Counted from the first letter of the stretch, positions 50,801 through 59,795 are shown. The stretch: 64,000 bases of DNA from Thermoleophilaceae bacterium (GCA_036378175.1 DASUWY010000073.1:1-64000); one strand, 5' to 3'. The notes: a model not told the origin generated them from the sequence alone. Made by a program: numbers and translations.

Positions 50801-51382
50801 CTAAGCACGGCTGAGCTCCCGCATCTCGTCGCGTACCAGGTCGAAGGCGGCGTGCGCGGCCGCGATGTTCCCCTCCGCCACGGCACCGGAGAACTTCTGG
50901 CGGACGGCCGCGGCCACGGAATCGATCGAGATCAGGCCGCTGAGGGCCGCGAAGCCGCCCAGCAGCGGCGCGCCCGGCAGCGGGCGTCCAAGGTGCTCCC
51001 GCGCGAGCTCTGTGGCGGGGACCGTGAGAAGCCGCTCGCGGCGGAAGTCCGCCACGAACTCGCCAAGGCCGAGCTCCTCGAAGCTGCGGCCGGTGTTGAT
51101 CAGCAGGTAGCCGTCCGCCGCCAGCCCGCTGAACACGTCCACCTGGTGAAGAAGCGTGGGGTCCTGGACGATCAGCACATCCGGGTGTGACACGGGCTCG
51201 CGCGTGCGTATCTCGCGGTCGTCGATGCGGCAGAACGACACCACCGGGGCGCCGGTGCGCTCGGAGCCGAAGCTCGGGAACGCCTGGGCGTGCTTGCCCT
51301 CGAGGAAGGCGGCGATCGAGAGCAGCTCGGCTGACGTGACGACGCCCTGTCCCCCGCGTCCGTGGATGCGCACTTCCAGCAC
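50801..51382 (-). CDS. porG: 2-oxoacid:ferredoxin oxidoreductase gamma subunit
   Basis: 193 residues from GTG 51382, where the family start VLEVRIHGRGGQGVVTSAE begins. Also visible are QAFPSFGSERTGAPV near 45 and the Rossmann-like core. It is first in the operon. The longer upstream frame has no similarity to the family. It is divergent from the NagB-YdcF gene, with 75 bases between starts. Confidence 0.87.
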   Translation of the reverse strand: MLEVRIHGRGGQGVVTSAELLSIAAFLEGKHAQAFPSFGSERTGAPVVSFCRIDDREIRTREPVSHPDVLIVQDPTLLHQVDVFSGLAADGYLLINTGRSFEELGLGEFVADFRRERLLTVPATELAREHLGRPLPGAPLLGGFAALSGLISIDSVAAAVRQKFSGAVAEGNIAAAHAAFDLVRDEMRELSRA

Positions 51383-51457
51383 GCCGCCAACGCTAAGTGC
51401 CCGGCCGCGCCGCGGTATCCGCCCGTCACACCCAACCGCCTCAGTACTTTTCCGCCG

Positions 51458-52705
51458 ATGACGGCTCCGGCGCCGCTCGTGCTCGGCCACTCAGCGCGAG
51501 TTCCCCTGCTCGGCGCCGAGCTCGTGGCCAACCGCCTGCGCGCGCGGCCGGGGCTGCGGCTGATCCTGCCGACGGGACACACCCCCCTTGGCATGTACGA
51601 CGCGCTGCGGGCGCACGCCGCCGACGGCAGCCTGCCGACCGAGCAGGCCACGCTCTTCCAGCTCGACGAGTACGCCGGGCTCGAGCCCGGCGACGACCGG
51701 AGCTACAGCGCGTACCTGCGGCGCGAGCTGCGCGGCATCCGCTTCAAGACATTCCACGAGCTCGAGGCCACGGAGGCCGCGTGCGCGCGTCATCAGGCGC
51801 TGCTCGACGAGGCGCCGATCGACCTCGTGGTGCTCGGGCTCGGCCGCGACGGCCATGTGGCGTTCGACGAGCCCGGCTCGAGCATTGACGCCGGCGTGCG
51901 ACGAGTGGAACTTCATCCGCAGACGCGGGCCGACGCCGCCGCGGACTTCGGCGGGATCGACCGCGTGCCCACGCACGCGGTCACGGTCGGGCTGCGCACG
52001 CTGCTGGCCGCGCGCGAGCTGATCGTGCTCGTCACCGGCGATGCGAAGGCCGAGGCGCTGCGCGGAATGCTCGAGAGCGACCCGACGGCCGACTGCCCCG
52101 CTTCGCTCCTGCGCGACCACCCACGCATCAGTGTGATCTGCGACAGCGACGCGGCTGCCCTGCTCACTCCCGCTCCCGGCGCCACGAGCCACCGCGCGGT
52201 GGTGGTTCTCGGCCACCGAGAGCCGGAGGTGAGCGCGCCGGACGACGTGTCCGAGGAGTCGCGCGTGCGCCTGCGCCGCGCACTGCGCGAGTGCCGCGAG
52301 CACCCGCCGCGCGTTGCGATCTTCACCGGCTACACGCGCACGCCGGAAGGGCTCTCCGAGGCGGAGCAGATGAAGTCGGACTGGCCGCTGCCCGAGGTAC
52401 CGACGCTGCTCGAGGACGCCGGGCGCAACACCGCGGAGAACGCCTCGCGCTCGCTGCCGCTCATCCGCGCGATAGGCGAGGTGAGCAGCGTGACTGTGGT
52501 CACCTCGGCATGGCACATCCGCGCCGCATGGTTCTTCGCCCCCTACCGCACGCTCGGGCTGCGACTCAGATTCGCCCCGGCATTCCACCGGCCATGGCTG
52601 CGGCAGCTGCTGAGCGAGCTGCGCGCGCTTCCCTCCGCGCGCGGGCAGCGGCGCCGGGCGATGGCGGAGATGCGCCTGCCGGCCGAGACAGAGCTCCGTA
52701 GTTAG
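51458..52705 (+). CDS. Fusion of NagB-like sugar-phosphate isomerase domain with DUF218 (YdcF/SanA/ElyC) domain
   Basis: 415 residues. Residues ~1-235 are the glucosamine-6-phosphate deaminase/6-phosphogluconolactonase fold: LPTGHTPLGMYDAL near 40, FQLDEYAGLEPGDDRSY near 70 and VLGLGRDGHVAFDEPGS near 130. The deaminase-specific Asp/His/Glu residues are largely kept. Residues ~245-400 are a DUF218 domain: VVVLGHREPE, IFTGYTRTPEGLSEAEQM, DAGRNTAENA and TVVTSAWHIRAAWFF. DUF218 proteins act in cell-envelope polysaccharide or peptidoglycan maintenance. The fusion suggests a link between amino-sugar catabolism and the envelope; I do not know it as a described pair. Confidence 0.78.
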   Translation: MTAPAPLVLGHSARVPLLGAELVANRLRARPGLRLILPTGHTPLGMYDALRAHAADGSLPTEQATLFQLDEYAGLEPGDDRSYSAYLRRELRGIRFKTFHELEATEAACARHQALLDEAPIDLVVLGLGRDGHVAFDEPGSSIDAGVRRVELHPQTRADAAADFGGIDRVPTHAVTVGLRTLLAARELIVLVTGDAKAEALRGMLESDPTADCPASLLRDHPRISVICDSDAAALLTPAPGATSHRAVVVLGHREPEVSAPDDVSEESRVRLRRALRECREHPPRVAIFTGYTRTPEGLSEAEQMKSDWPLPEVPTLLEDAGRNTAENASRSLPLIRAIGEVSSVTVVTSAWHIRAAWFFAPYRTLGLRLRFAPAFHRPWLRQLLSELRALPSARGQRRRAMAEMRLPAETELRS

Positions 52706-52792
52706 TCCTCACCGAGCGGCAGCCCAGTACCGATGACCGGCTGCCGCCGCCCACTTAGCGTGGACAGCAGAACCGGAACAGGAGGAGCCCCG

Positions 52793-53242
52793 ATGCAATC
52801 CATCCACCATGCACTTGAGCCTCTGCACGGCAGCTACCTCACCCCGCACTTCGAGGACGCGCGCGTGTATGACGCGATGCGCAAGGGGATCTTCACGTGC
52901 GGTCCCGAGACCTCCCTGCGCGACGTCGCGCGGCTGATGGCCACGCACCACATCCACTGCATCGTCGTCACGAGTCCGGAGGGCGACGCGCCATGGGGCC
53001 TCGTAACGGACATCGACCTTGCACGGGCGGCGGGCCCGGACGCGGAGGATCGCACCGCGGGCGAGGTCGCGGCGAGCGAAGTGGTGGCCGTCAAGTCCGA
53101 CGACACGCTCGTGCACGCCGCCCAGCTGATGGCGGAGCATGACGCGGCGCACCTCGTGGTCGTGCACGCCGTCACCGGCAAGCCGACGGGCGTCGTGTCC
53201 ACCCTGGACATAGCCGGGGTGCTCGCATGGGGCGAGGGATAG
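52793..53242 (+). CDS. Two-CBS-domain protein
   Basis: 149 residues from ATG 52793, with a strong AGGAGG eight bases upstream. CBS domains: LRDVARLMATHHIHCIVVTS with GLVTDIDLAR, then LVHAAQLMAEHDAAHLVVVH with GVVSTLDIAG. Such tandem pairs bind adenine nucleotides (AMP/ATP/SAM) and sense energy state. No partner domain or obvious operon partner. Its stop is four bases from the FAH-family stop. Confidence 0.85.
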   Translation: MQSIHHALEPLHGSYLTPHFEDARVYDAMRKGIFTCGPETSLRDVARLMATHHIHCIVVTSPEGDAPWGLVTDIDLARAAGPDAEDRTAGEVAASEVVAVKSDDTLVHAAQLMAEHDAAHLVVVHAVTGKPTGVVSTLDIAGVLAWGEG

Positions 53243-53246
53243 CCGC

Positions 53247-54092
53247 CTAGACCGTCTCGGCCCGGAAGACGTTTCGGAGCGCGCCCACGCGCTCGATCTC
53301 CACCTCGTAAACGTCCCCGTCCGCGAGGAAGCGAGGCGGATCGAGCGCGGCGCCCACGCCTGACGGCGTGCCGGTGAGCACGACGTCGCCCGGCTCCATC
53401 GTCATCGCCGTGGTGATGTAGGCCACGAGCTCGGGGATGCCGAAGATGAAGTCGCTCGTGCGCGCATCCTGCACCACCTCGCCGTTGAGGCGGCCCTGGA
53501 TCGCGAGGTCCGGCGCCACCCCGCCGCACATGTCAGCGGTCACGACGCTCGGGCCGAGCGGAGTAGAGCGGTCCCACGCCTTGCCGGCGGTGAACTGCTG
53601 GGTGTGGCGCTGGAAGTCGCGCATCGTCACGTCGTTCGCGGCGGTGTAGCCGAACACCACGGACTCCGCGTCCGCCGCGCGCACGCGCCGCGCCCCTCGC
53701 CCGAACACGAACGCCAGCTCGCTCTCCCAGTCCACCTCGTTTGACTCGGGCGGCAGGGGAATGTCCGCGTACGGAGCGGTGAGGGACGTCGCCCACTTCG
53801 GGAAGAGCATCGGATGCGACGGCACCTCGGCCCCGCGTTCGGCAGCGTGCGCGCCGTAGTTGCGGCCGATGCAGATGATCTTGCGCGGCCGCCCCACCAC
53901 CGGCAGGAGCTGAGCGTTCTCCGCCGCCACGGGCTCGCCGGGCGCAATGCGCGCCGCGTCCCCGCCGGCTGCTTCGAGCAGCTCGGGCAGGTCCTCGAAC
54001 TCGTTGCCGGACACCGTGGCCAACGCCGCGCCGCCGCCGGCCTCCACGAGCATCCTCGGCACACCGTCCACAGTCGCGCGCGCGAGTCTCAC
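53247..54092 (-). CDS. Fumarylacetoacetate hydrolase-family protein
   Basis: 281 residues. The N-terminal ~70-residue domain precedes the FAH core with IICIGRNYGAHAAERG near 75, metal ligands in EVDWESELAFVFG near 118-126, YTAANDVTMRDFQRH near 148, KAWDRSTPLGPSVV near 170 and VVLTGTPSGVGAALDPPRFL near 240. Members hydrolyse, decarboxylate or isomerise beta-diketo acids in aromatic and sugar-acid degradation. The substrate here is unknown. It is followed on the minus strand by no close partner; upstream is an SDR 20 bases away. Confidence 0.85.
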   Translation of the reverse strand: MRLARATVDGVPRMLVEAGGGAALATVSGNEFEDLPELLEAAGGDAARIAPGEPVAAENAQLLPVVGRPRKIICIGRNYGAHAAERGAEVPSHPMLFPKWATSLTAPYADIPLPPESNEVDWESELAFVFGRGARRVRAADAESVVFGYTAANDVTMRDFQRHTQQFTAGKAWDRSTPLGPSVVTADMCGGVAPDLAIQGRLNGEVVQDARTSDFIFGIPELVAYITTAMTMEPGDVVLTGTPSGVGAALDPPRFLADGDVYEVEIERVGALRNVFRAETV

Positions 54093-54111
54093 GCGCGCAT
54101 TCTCCCCGGTC

Positions 54112-54918
54112 TCAGCGCTTCGCGGAGCCCGGCTCAGCCATCCGCCGGTGCATCTTCGCCTTCACGCTGTCCGGCAGCGCGCGGCTGAAGCGTCCCATCA
54201 GCTTGGTGCTCGGAGATGCGGAGATCACCCGCTCGCGGCCGGCCATCAACGCCTCGAAGCCCTCACGCGCAACGTCGGCGGGATCGTCCTTGCTGTCGTC
54301 CGCGCCGATCTTCGTGTCGAGCATGTGCGCGCGCTCGAAGAACTCGGTGTCTGTGGGCCCGGGCATCAGCGAGGTGATCGTCACGCCGGTGTCCCCCAGC
54401 TCCTCGCGAAGCGCGAGGGCGAACGACTGCACGAACGACTTTGACGCGTTGTAGACGGCCTGGAAGGCGCCCGGCATGGTGGATGCGATCGACGAGGTGA
54501 ACAGGACACGGCCGTGACCGCGGGCGACCATGCCCGGCAAGAGCAGCTTCGCGAGATGCACCGTCGAGCGCACGTTGAGGTCCACGAGCCTGAGCTCCTG
54601 CTGCAGGTCGGTGCCACCGACGAACGCTCCGCCCGCGCCGGTGCCGGTGTTGAGGGCGAGCGAGTCCAGCGGGCGCCCGGAGGATTCCACGGCGGCCTCG
54701 AGCTGCTCGACGCCGAGCGGCGTGGCGAGATCCGCCCGCACCTCCTCGACCTCCACACCAAGCGCCCGCAGGTCCGCGCCGGCAGAGGCGAGCTCCTCGT
54801 CCTCGGCAGCGATGATCAGGTCGAATCCGTTGGTCGCGAACTGCTTGGCGAGCTCGAAGCCGATGCCGCTCGAGGCACCGGTGATCACTGCAAGAGGACG
54901 CGTCTGAGTGCTTTCCAT
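54112..54918 (-). CDS. Short-chain dehydrogenase/reductase (SDR, 268 residues)
   Basis: From ATG 54918 (a second ATG lies two codons upstream at 54924). Cofactor site ITGASSGIGFELAKQF near 13, an acidic tail after strand 2 (AAEDEE), LNTGTGAG instead of NNAG near 95, SSIAS near 145 and YNASKSFVQSF (Tyr/Lys) near 155. The long basic C-terminal tail (SVKAKMHRRMAEPGSAK) may contact membranes. Together with FAH-family genes it may be part of a small degradation pathway; unproven. Confidence 0.82.
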   Translation of the reverse strand: MESTQTRPLAVITGASSGIGFELAKQFATNGFDLIIAAEDEELASAGADLRALGVEVEEVRADLATPLGVEQLEAAVESSGRPLDSLALNTGTGAGGAFVGGTDLQQELRLVDLNVRSTVHLAKLLLPGMVARGHGRVLFTSSIASTMPGAFQAVYNASKSFVQSFALALREELGDTGVTITSLMPGPTDTEFFERAHMLDTKIGADDSKDDPADVAREGFEALMAGRERVISASPSTKLMGRFSRALPDSVKAKMHRRMAEPGSAKR

Positions 54919-54963
54919 GGCCACCCTTCTGTCCGGGTGGCGCGATTGGCTAACGCCGACCGG

Positions 54964-56142
54964 CTAGAGCCGCAGCTCGCGCTCGACGAGCTGGCCGGAT
55001 GGCTCCTCCTGCTCGTCCTGCTTGGCGGTCCCGTGGAGGTACGGAGCCAGGTAGCGGCCGGCGACCTTCGTTGGCGGCCACCAGAGCGCGCGCCGCTTGG
55101 CCTCCGACTCGCCGCCTCCTCCCGCCACGTGCGAGCGAAGCCACGCGCTGCCGCGGCCTGTGAGAAGGATGCCGCGCAGCACCGGGCGGAACTCGTGGGG
55201 CTCCACCGGCGCGCCCGCGAGTGCGGCGATCGCCTCCGCGGCGGCGTCCGCCTGCTGCGCCGCCAGCCCACCCTGCTTGATCGGGAACGCGATGCCGTCG
55301 CCGGCGGCCCATACGCGCTCGCTGCCGAGGACCCTGCATCCACCGTTCACCCGGATGAACCCGTGCTCGTCCGCCGGGAGCCCGCTGAGGTGCGGTCCCA
55401 CTGCGCGCGGCAGTGCGACAACGCGGCGGGCCTCGACCCGGCGATCGCCAGGGTGGATGGCGAAGCCGGGCGGGTCGTCGGTCTCGGTTACGTATGCGTC
55501 GGTCTCCACCGTCACGCCGGCCTCGTCCAGATCCTCCTGCACCGCGGCGGATCCGTTCGCACCGAAGATGTCGAGCGGGGCCGCCTCCGGGGTCACGATG
55601 CTCACGCGCAGGTCCTTCTGGCCCATGTCCGCCGCGGCCCAGGCCGTCATCAGCGCGAGCTCGTAGGCCGGCAGCGGCCAGGCAACGCCGGGCGGCACCA
55701 CGAACGCCACGCTCGACGCGTAGCCCTCCTCGATGTCGCGGCGCAGGCCGCCGAACAGCTCGGGGTCCCCCTCAGGAGTCCATGTGATCGCGCGCCGGAA
55801 GGCAGGCTCCCCGCGCGCGCCCACCGCCACGAGCAGCGCGTCATACGGGACCGGGTCGCCGTCCTCGACCAGGGCGAGGCGCTGATCCTGGTCCACCCCC
55901 GTGAGCCGCGCTCGGATCAGGTTCGCCCCCACGTCGCTCGCGATCCGCTCGGTGGCGATCCGCTGGCCGTGCCCGCGGCCGAACGCCTCGGCCGTGGCCA
56001 TCGGCCGGAACTCGAACTGCCCGGCCGGCTCAATGAGTGTGAGGTCCACGCGGTGACCCGCCAGGTCCCGCAGCGCCAGCAGCGCCTCGAGGCCGGCCAC
56101 GCCGCCGCCCGCCACCACCACGTTCAGAGAAGAACCGCTCAT
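54964..56142 (-). CDS. FAD-dependent pyridine nucleotide-disulfide oxidoreductase (NDH-2/SQR-like)
   Basis: 392 residues from ATG 56142, which overlaps the stop of the trehalose gene (ATGA); an ATG at 56151 is an alternative. FAD site NVVVAGGGVAGLEALLALRD at the start, DALLVAVGARGEP near 105 and the C-terminal FAD contact VWAAGDGIAFPIKQGGLAAQ near 290. It resembles type II NADH dehydrogenases or sulfide:quinone reductases, but lacks the paired cysteines of the latter and a clear C-terminal membrane anchor. The electron acceptor is unknown. Confidence 0.78.
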   Translation of the reverse strand: MSGSSLNVVVAGGGVAGLEALLALRDLAGHRVDLTLIEPAGQFEFRPMATAEAFGRGHGQRIATERIASDVGANLIRARLTGVDQDQRLALVEDGDPVPYDALLVAVGARGEPAFRRAITWTPEGDPELFGGLRRDIEEGYASSVAFVVPPGVAWPLPAYELALMTAWAAADMGQKDLRVSIVTPEAAPLDIFGANGSAAVQEDLDEAGVTVETDAYVTETDDPPGFAIHPGDRRVEARRVVALPRAVGPHLSGLPADEHGFIRVNGGCRVLGSERVWAAGDGIAFPIKQGGLAAQQADAAAEAIAALAGAPVEPHEFRPVLRGILLTGRGSAWLRSHVAGGGGESEAKRRALWWPPTKVAGRYLAPYLHGTAKQDEQEEPSGQLVERELRL

Positions 56143-57608
56143 GTGGACCATCCTCCGATCACACGCTCGAAGAGATCGACGTACTGCCTGAGGTGGCGCG
56201 AGCCCAGGAACTCCTGGCGGACCCGTTCCTGCGCGGACCGGCCGATCTGCTCGGCGCGCTCGGGATCCAGCAGGAGGCCGAGCATCGCCTCGCCGAACGC
56301 ACGCAGATCCTCGGGCGGGACGAGCAGGCCGCTCTCGCCATTCACGATCTGGTCCTGGATGCCCCCCACCGCTCCGGCCACCACCGGCTTACCCTTCCAC
56401 ATCGCCTCCGCGACGGTCAGGCCGAAGCCCTCGGCGAGGCTCTTCTGCACCACCACCGTGGACCAGCGCTGGATCGCGTTGACCATCGCCGCGTTCTCCT
56501 CCGTGTCCGCCATCGGCAACAACGCGAGGTGGATCCGCGGCCGCATCTCGGGCGCGAGGCTGTGCCAGCGCTCTATGCACGCGTTCAGCACGCCGGCGCC
56601 CTCGGGGTCGTCGGCCACGGCGCTCGTCTCGGGGCCGGCGAGCAGGAGGTGCGCGTCGGAATCGTGCGCCACGCCGGTCACGAAGCTTTCGATCAGGCCG
56701 AGCGGGTCCTTCAGCCGGTCCCAGCGCGACACCTGAGTGACGAGCGGCGTGTCATCCGGCAGCCCGACGTTGCCCACAAGCTCCACGTGGCGGTCGATCC
56801 GCCCGGGGGTGCCGTCCTGATGCAGATAGACCGCGGGCCGGCTCGCGCCGTCCGCGAGCATGCCGCTTGCCTCGAGGATCGCCCTCACTGCGGGTGCGTC
56901 GAGCTCTTCGTTCTTCGGCGAGAACGGATCGATGGAGGGCGGGATGATGATCACGCGGTCCGGATCGAGCGGCTCCCATGCGTACGCCTGGCGCGAGAAC
57001 ACGTACGCCTCGGCCGGCTCCACGTAGCGCTGGAGGAACGCCCACGCATCGCGCGCGTAATCGTTCGGCAGGTCGAGCCCGACGTGCGCCCGCCAGATCA
57101 CGTGGGCTCCACGCTGCTTCAGCGCCGCGGTGAGCCCCGCGGTCTGCGGGTCGTGCAGAAGCACGATGTCGCCCGGCTTGACGAGCTCCGCCAGCTGCCG
57201 CGCCGCCCCGGCACACGCGGACTCGTAGATCGCGCGCTCGAGCTCGCCGAGCGGGCCGCCGTCGCCAGCCCAGCCATGGAGGTGGTTGTGGATCCGCTTG
57301 GTCACGCGGAAGAAGTCCGCCTCGCCGCCGATCACGACCCAGCGCGCGTCCACGCCCCCGGCGCGCGCATATGCCATGAGCGAGCGCAAGAGCTCCGCCA
57401 CGCCGCCCCCCTTTGCGGTGGAGTTCACGCTCCACACCACGCGTCCGGCGAGCAGCTCGCGCCCCCGCGAGATCGTCTCCTCGAACTCGGCCTTCTGCTC
57501 GGCCGAGAGAACGTCGAAGAAGCGCTCGATCGCCAGCGGCGCCACGTGCACGTGCTCGATCGGCACGACGTCCGCTTGGCGCGTACGAGGCTTCGTTGCG
57601 CGTGCCAT
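56139..57608 (-). CDS. treT: Trehalose synthase TreT-type GT4 glycosyltransferase
   Basis: 489 residues from ATG 57608. Characteristic parts are VWSVNSTAKGGGVAELLRSL near 55-75 and the UDP/ADP-sugar binding region TQVSRWDRLKDPLGLIESF near 285. The GT-B E-x7-E equivalent lies in SLAEGFGLTVAEAMWKGKP near 395. TreT joins a nucleotide-activated glucose to glucose to give trehalose, reversibly, and relatives include trehalose phosphorylase. A ~30-residue basic N terminus precedes the fold. It supports osmoprotection or storage. Coupled downstream to an FAD oxidoreductase by ATGA. Confidence 0.82.
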   Translation of the reverse strand: MARATKPRTRQADVVPIEHVHVAPLAIERFFDVLSAEQKAEFEETISRGRELLAGRVVWSVNSTAKGGGVAELLRSLMAYARAGGVDARWVVIGGEADFFRVTKRIHNHLHGWAGDGGPLGELERAIYESACAGAARQLAELVKPGDIVLLHDPQTAGLTAALKQRGAHVIWRAHVGLDLPNDYARDAWAFLQRYVEPAEAYVFSRQAYAWEPLDPDRVIIIPPSIDPFSPKNEELDAPAVRAILEASGMLADGASRPAVYLHQDGTPGRIDRHVELVGNVGLPDDTPLVTQVSRWDRLKDPLGLIESFVTGVAHDSDAHLLLAGPETSAVADDPEGAGVLNACIERWHSLAPEMRPRIHLALLPMADTEENAAMVNAIQRWSTVVVQKSLAEGFGLTVAEAMWKGKPVVAGAVGGIQDQIVNGESGLLVPPEDLRAFGEAMLGLLLDPERAEQIGRSAQERVRQEFLGSRHLRQYVDLFERVIGGWST

Positions 57609-57643
57609 TGCGGTGACCGTAGTGGCGGCCCCGCCGGCGCGCA

Positions 57644-58369
57644 TCAGGGTTTGTCCGCAGCCCCCGCACGGGAATTGCGCGTTCGCCGCCGGCGCGGCTC
57701 CCACAGGGGACCGGGGAAGGCGCGCTCCGCCTGCTCCTCCCACTCGGCCACGCGGCTGCGGATGAAGAGGAAGATGCCCACCGCCACGCCGACCGCGATC
57801 ACGATCAGCGCCACGCCGGCCGCGGCGCCCACGCGCGTGAAGACGTCGGCGGCGTAGTAGTAGCCCAAGCCGTAGATCGCGGCCCAGATCACGCCACCCG
57901 ACGCGTTGAAGGCCATGAAGCGCCTGAGCTTCATGTGATTGGCCCCGGCGAGCGCCGCCGAGTAGGTGCGCAGGATGCCAACGAAGCGACCGAAGAACAC
58001 CACTTTCCCGCCGTGTCGCACGAACAGGTAGCGCCCGAGCTTGAGCTTGCTTTCGCCGATTCGAACGTAATGGCCGTAGCGGCGCAGCAGGCGCCAGCCG
58101 CCGATGCGGCCGACGGCGTAGCCGACGTTGTCGCCCACGATCGCTCCGGCGGCCGCGGCCGCCACCACACCGCCTATCGCCAGGTGCCCCGTGCTGCCCG
58201 AGTAGATGGCGGCGAGGATCAGCATCGTCTCCCCCGGCACAGGCACCCCCACGCTCTCTATCGCCACCAGCGCGAACACGGCGGCGTACCCGTAGTCGGC
58301 AAGCCAGCGCGACAGGTCGCTGTGGCTCAGAAAGGCGAACGTGGCCGAGCAGCAGAAGTGCAATCTCAA
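57644..58369 (-). CDS. DedA-family membrane protein
   Basis: 241 residues, about five hydrophobic segments. DedA landmarks: ESVGVPVPGETMLILAAIYS near 38-58 (re-entrant loop), GDNVGYAVGRIGG near 80 and FFGRFVGILRTYSAALAGA near 125-143. DedA/SNARE-associated proteins are lipid scramblase-like and needed for membrane homeostasis; some flip undecaprenyl phosphate or phosphatidylethanolamine. The C-terminal cytoplasmic tail is basic (RRRRTRNS). It lies upstream of treT with a 35-base gap. Confidence 0.85.
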   Translation of the reverse strand: MRLHFCCSATFAFLSHSDLSRWLADYGYAAVFALVAIESVGVPVPGETMLILAAIYSGSTGHLAIGGVVAAAAAGAIVGDNVGYAVGRIGGWRLLRRYGHYVRIGESKLKLGRYLFVRHGGKVVFFGRFVGILRTYSAALAGANHMKLRRFMAFNASGGVIWAAIYGLGYYYAADVFTRVGAAAGVALIVIAVGVAVGIFLFIRSRVAEWEEQAERAFPGPLWEPRRRRTRNSRAGAADKP

Positions 58370-58546
58370 CTCCCTTTCCCGCGGCTCGCGATGGGCACCC
58401 GTGCGGTGTCGGGCGCCTGACCATCAGTGACCGGGTGGGCCGCCGATCGGCACGAACGCGACGATCAGAACGGCGCCGCTCACGGTCCGGTTGGCGAAGG
58501 AGCGGACCCGTGATCAAGGTGGGGTGCAAGTGGGTAAAAAAAAAGA

Positions 58547-59062
58547 GTGACTGAATCGACCGCCTCACAAACACCCACGTCAGGCAACCTGCTCCTTGAC
58601 ATCGCGAACGCGTTCGTGGCGATCCACAAGGAGTTCTACGGCCGCGGTCCGACGAAGGCGCGCGCACACGTAGGGCGTGATCTTGTCGTGGTCCTCCTGC
58701 AGGGCGGCTACTCGCGCGCGGAGCAGACGCTCCACGCGCACGGCCGCGACGACGCGATCCACGAGAGCCGGCTGGCGATGCAGGCCACGATGGAGGACAC
58801 CGCCGTCATCACCATCGAGCGCCTCACCGGCCGGAAGGTCTACTCGTTCATGAGCGCGAACGAGCCGAACCGCGAAATGCAGGCCGAGGTGTTCGTGCTC
58901 GAGCCCGAGGACAGCCCGGCCGAGCCGGAGCAGGCAGGCCTCGCGGCGCGCGCACAGGCGGCGCGCGATGAGAACCGCCAGGTGCGCGAGGACCTGAGGG
59001 CGCTGCGTGCCGAACAGGCGCAGAGCCGCGCGGCATTGCAGCAGAACCGCCGAACCGACTAG
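58547..59062 (+). CDS. DUF2294-family protein
   Basis: 171 residues from GTG 58547. The first ~120 residues match DUF2294: FVAIHKEFYGRGPTKARAHV, LVVVLLQGGYSRAEQTL and RLTGRKVYSFMSANEPN. The C terminus is a charged coiled-coil-like helix (AQAARDENRQVREDLRALR) with repeated Gln/Arg. The family function is not established. A run of nine adenines lies just before the start codon; no normal Shine-Dalgarno sequence is present. Confidence 0.72.
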   Translation: MTESTASQTPTSGNLLLDIANAFVAIHKEFYGRGPTKARAHVGRDLVVVLLQGGYSRAEQTLHAHGRDDAIHESRLAMQATMEDTAVITIERLTGRKVYSFMSANEPNREMQAEVFVLEPEDSPAEPEQAGLAARAQAARDENRQVREDLRALRAEQAQSRAALQQNRRTD

Positions 59063-59111
59063 AGCGTCGAGGACGGTTCAAAGCCCGCATCGCGGGTAAC
59101 CCGGGATCGCA

Positions 59112-59774
59112 ATGCCTGAACCACCCCCCGCGACGATCTTCCTGCGCCCGATCGGATCGCCGTTGACTGTCGGCATGTCGGGTCTGGCAATCGCGTCGCT
59201 GGTGCTGAGCGGGCTCGACCTCGGGTGGATAGAGAAAACACAGGCCGTGCAGGTCGGGCTCGTGATGCTGGCGGTCCCATTCATCCTCCAGCTGGTGGCG
59301 TGTGTCTTCTCCTACCTGGCACGCGACGGCGCCGCAGGCGCCTGCCTCGGGGTGCTCTCCACCACCTGGCTCGCCATCGGGCTGATCCACATCGTCTCGC
59401 CCGGCTCCACGAGCGGCGCGCTCGGACTGCTGCTGCTGTCGGCGAGCGCCGTCCTGGCGATGTCGGCTGGCGCGATCTCGGTAGGGAAGCTGCTGCCTGC
59501 TGCCGTCTTCCTCTTGGCGGCAGTGCGCTTCGCACTCACTGGTATCTACGAGCTGTCGTCCAACGGCACATGGCAGGACGCTTCGGGCATCCTCGGGCTC
59601 GTGGTTTGCGGGCTCGCGGCCTATGCCGTCCTCGCCTTCGAGCTCGAGGGGCAGCAACGGAAGCCGGTGCTGCCAACGTTCCGCCGTGGACGCGGCGCGC
59701 TATCGGTCACCGGCGGCTGGAACGGCCAGCTCGACGGCATCGAGCACGAGGCCGGCGTGCGCCAGACGAGCTGA
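59112..59774 (+). CDS. Six-segment membrane protein, possibly GPR1/FUN34/YaaH-like
   Basis: 220 residues with six evenly spaced hydrophobic segments between residues ~20 and 180 and a hydrophilic tail. Spacing and IFLRPIGSPLTVGMSGLAIA at the start recall acetate/succinate transporters of the GPR1/FUN34/YaaH family, but their NPAPLGL motif is not present, so the match is weak. It sits between the DUF2294 gene and an AT-rich hairpin. Confidence 0.5.
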   Translation: MPEPPPATIFLRPIGSPLTVGMSGLAIASLVLSGLDLGWIEKTQAVQVGLVMLAVPFILQLVACVFSYLARDGAAGACLGVLSTTWLAIGLIHIVSPGSTSGALGLLLLSASAVLAMSAGAISVGKLLPAAVFLLAAVRFALTGIYELSSNGTWQDASGILGLVVCGLAAYAVLAFELEGQQRKPVLPTFRRGRGALSVTGGWNGQLDGIEHEAGVRQTS

Positions 59775-59795
59775 GCGCAAACTCGACCACCTGGC

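Noticed and set aside
56139-58667. 842-codon frame extending treT upstream across the DedA gene
   Set aside because: Similarity to TreT starts at the ATG at 57608; the extension is a shadow of the DedA coding sequence.
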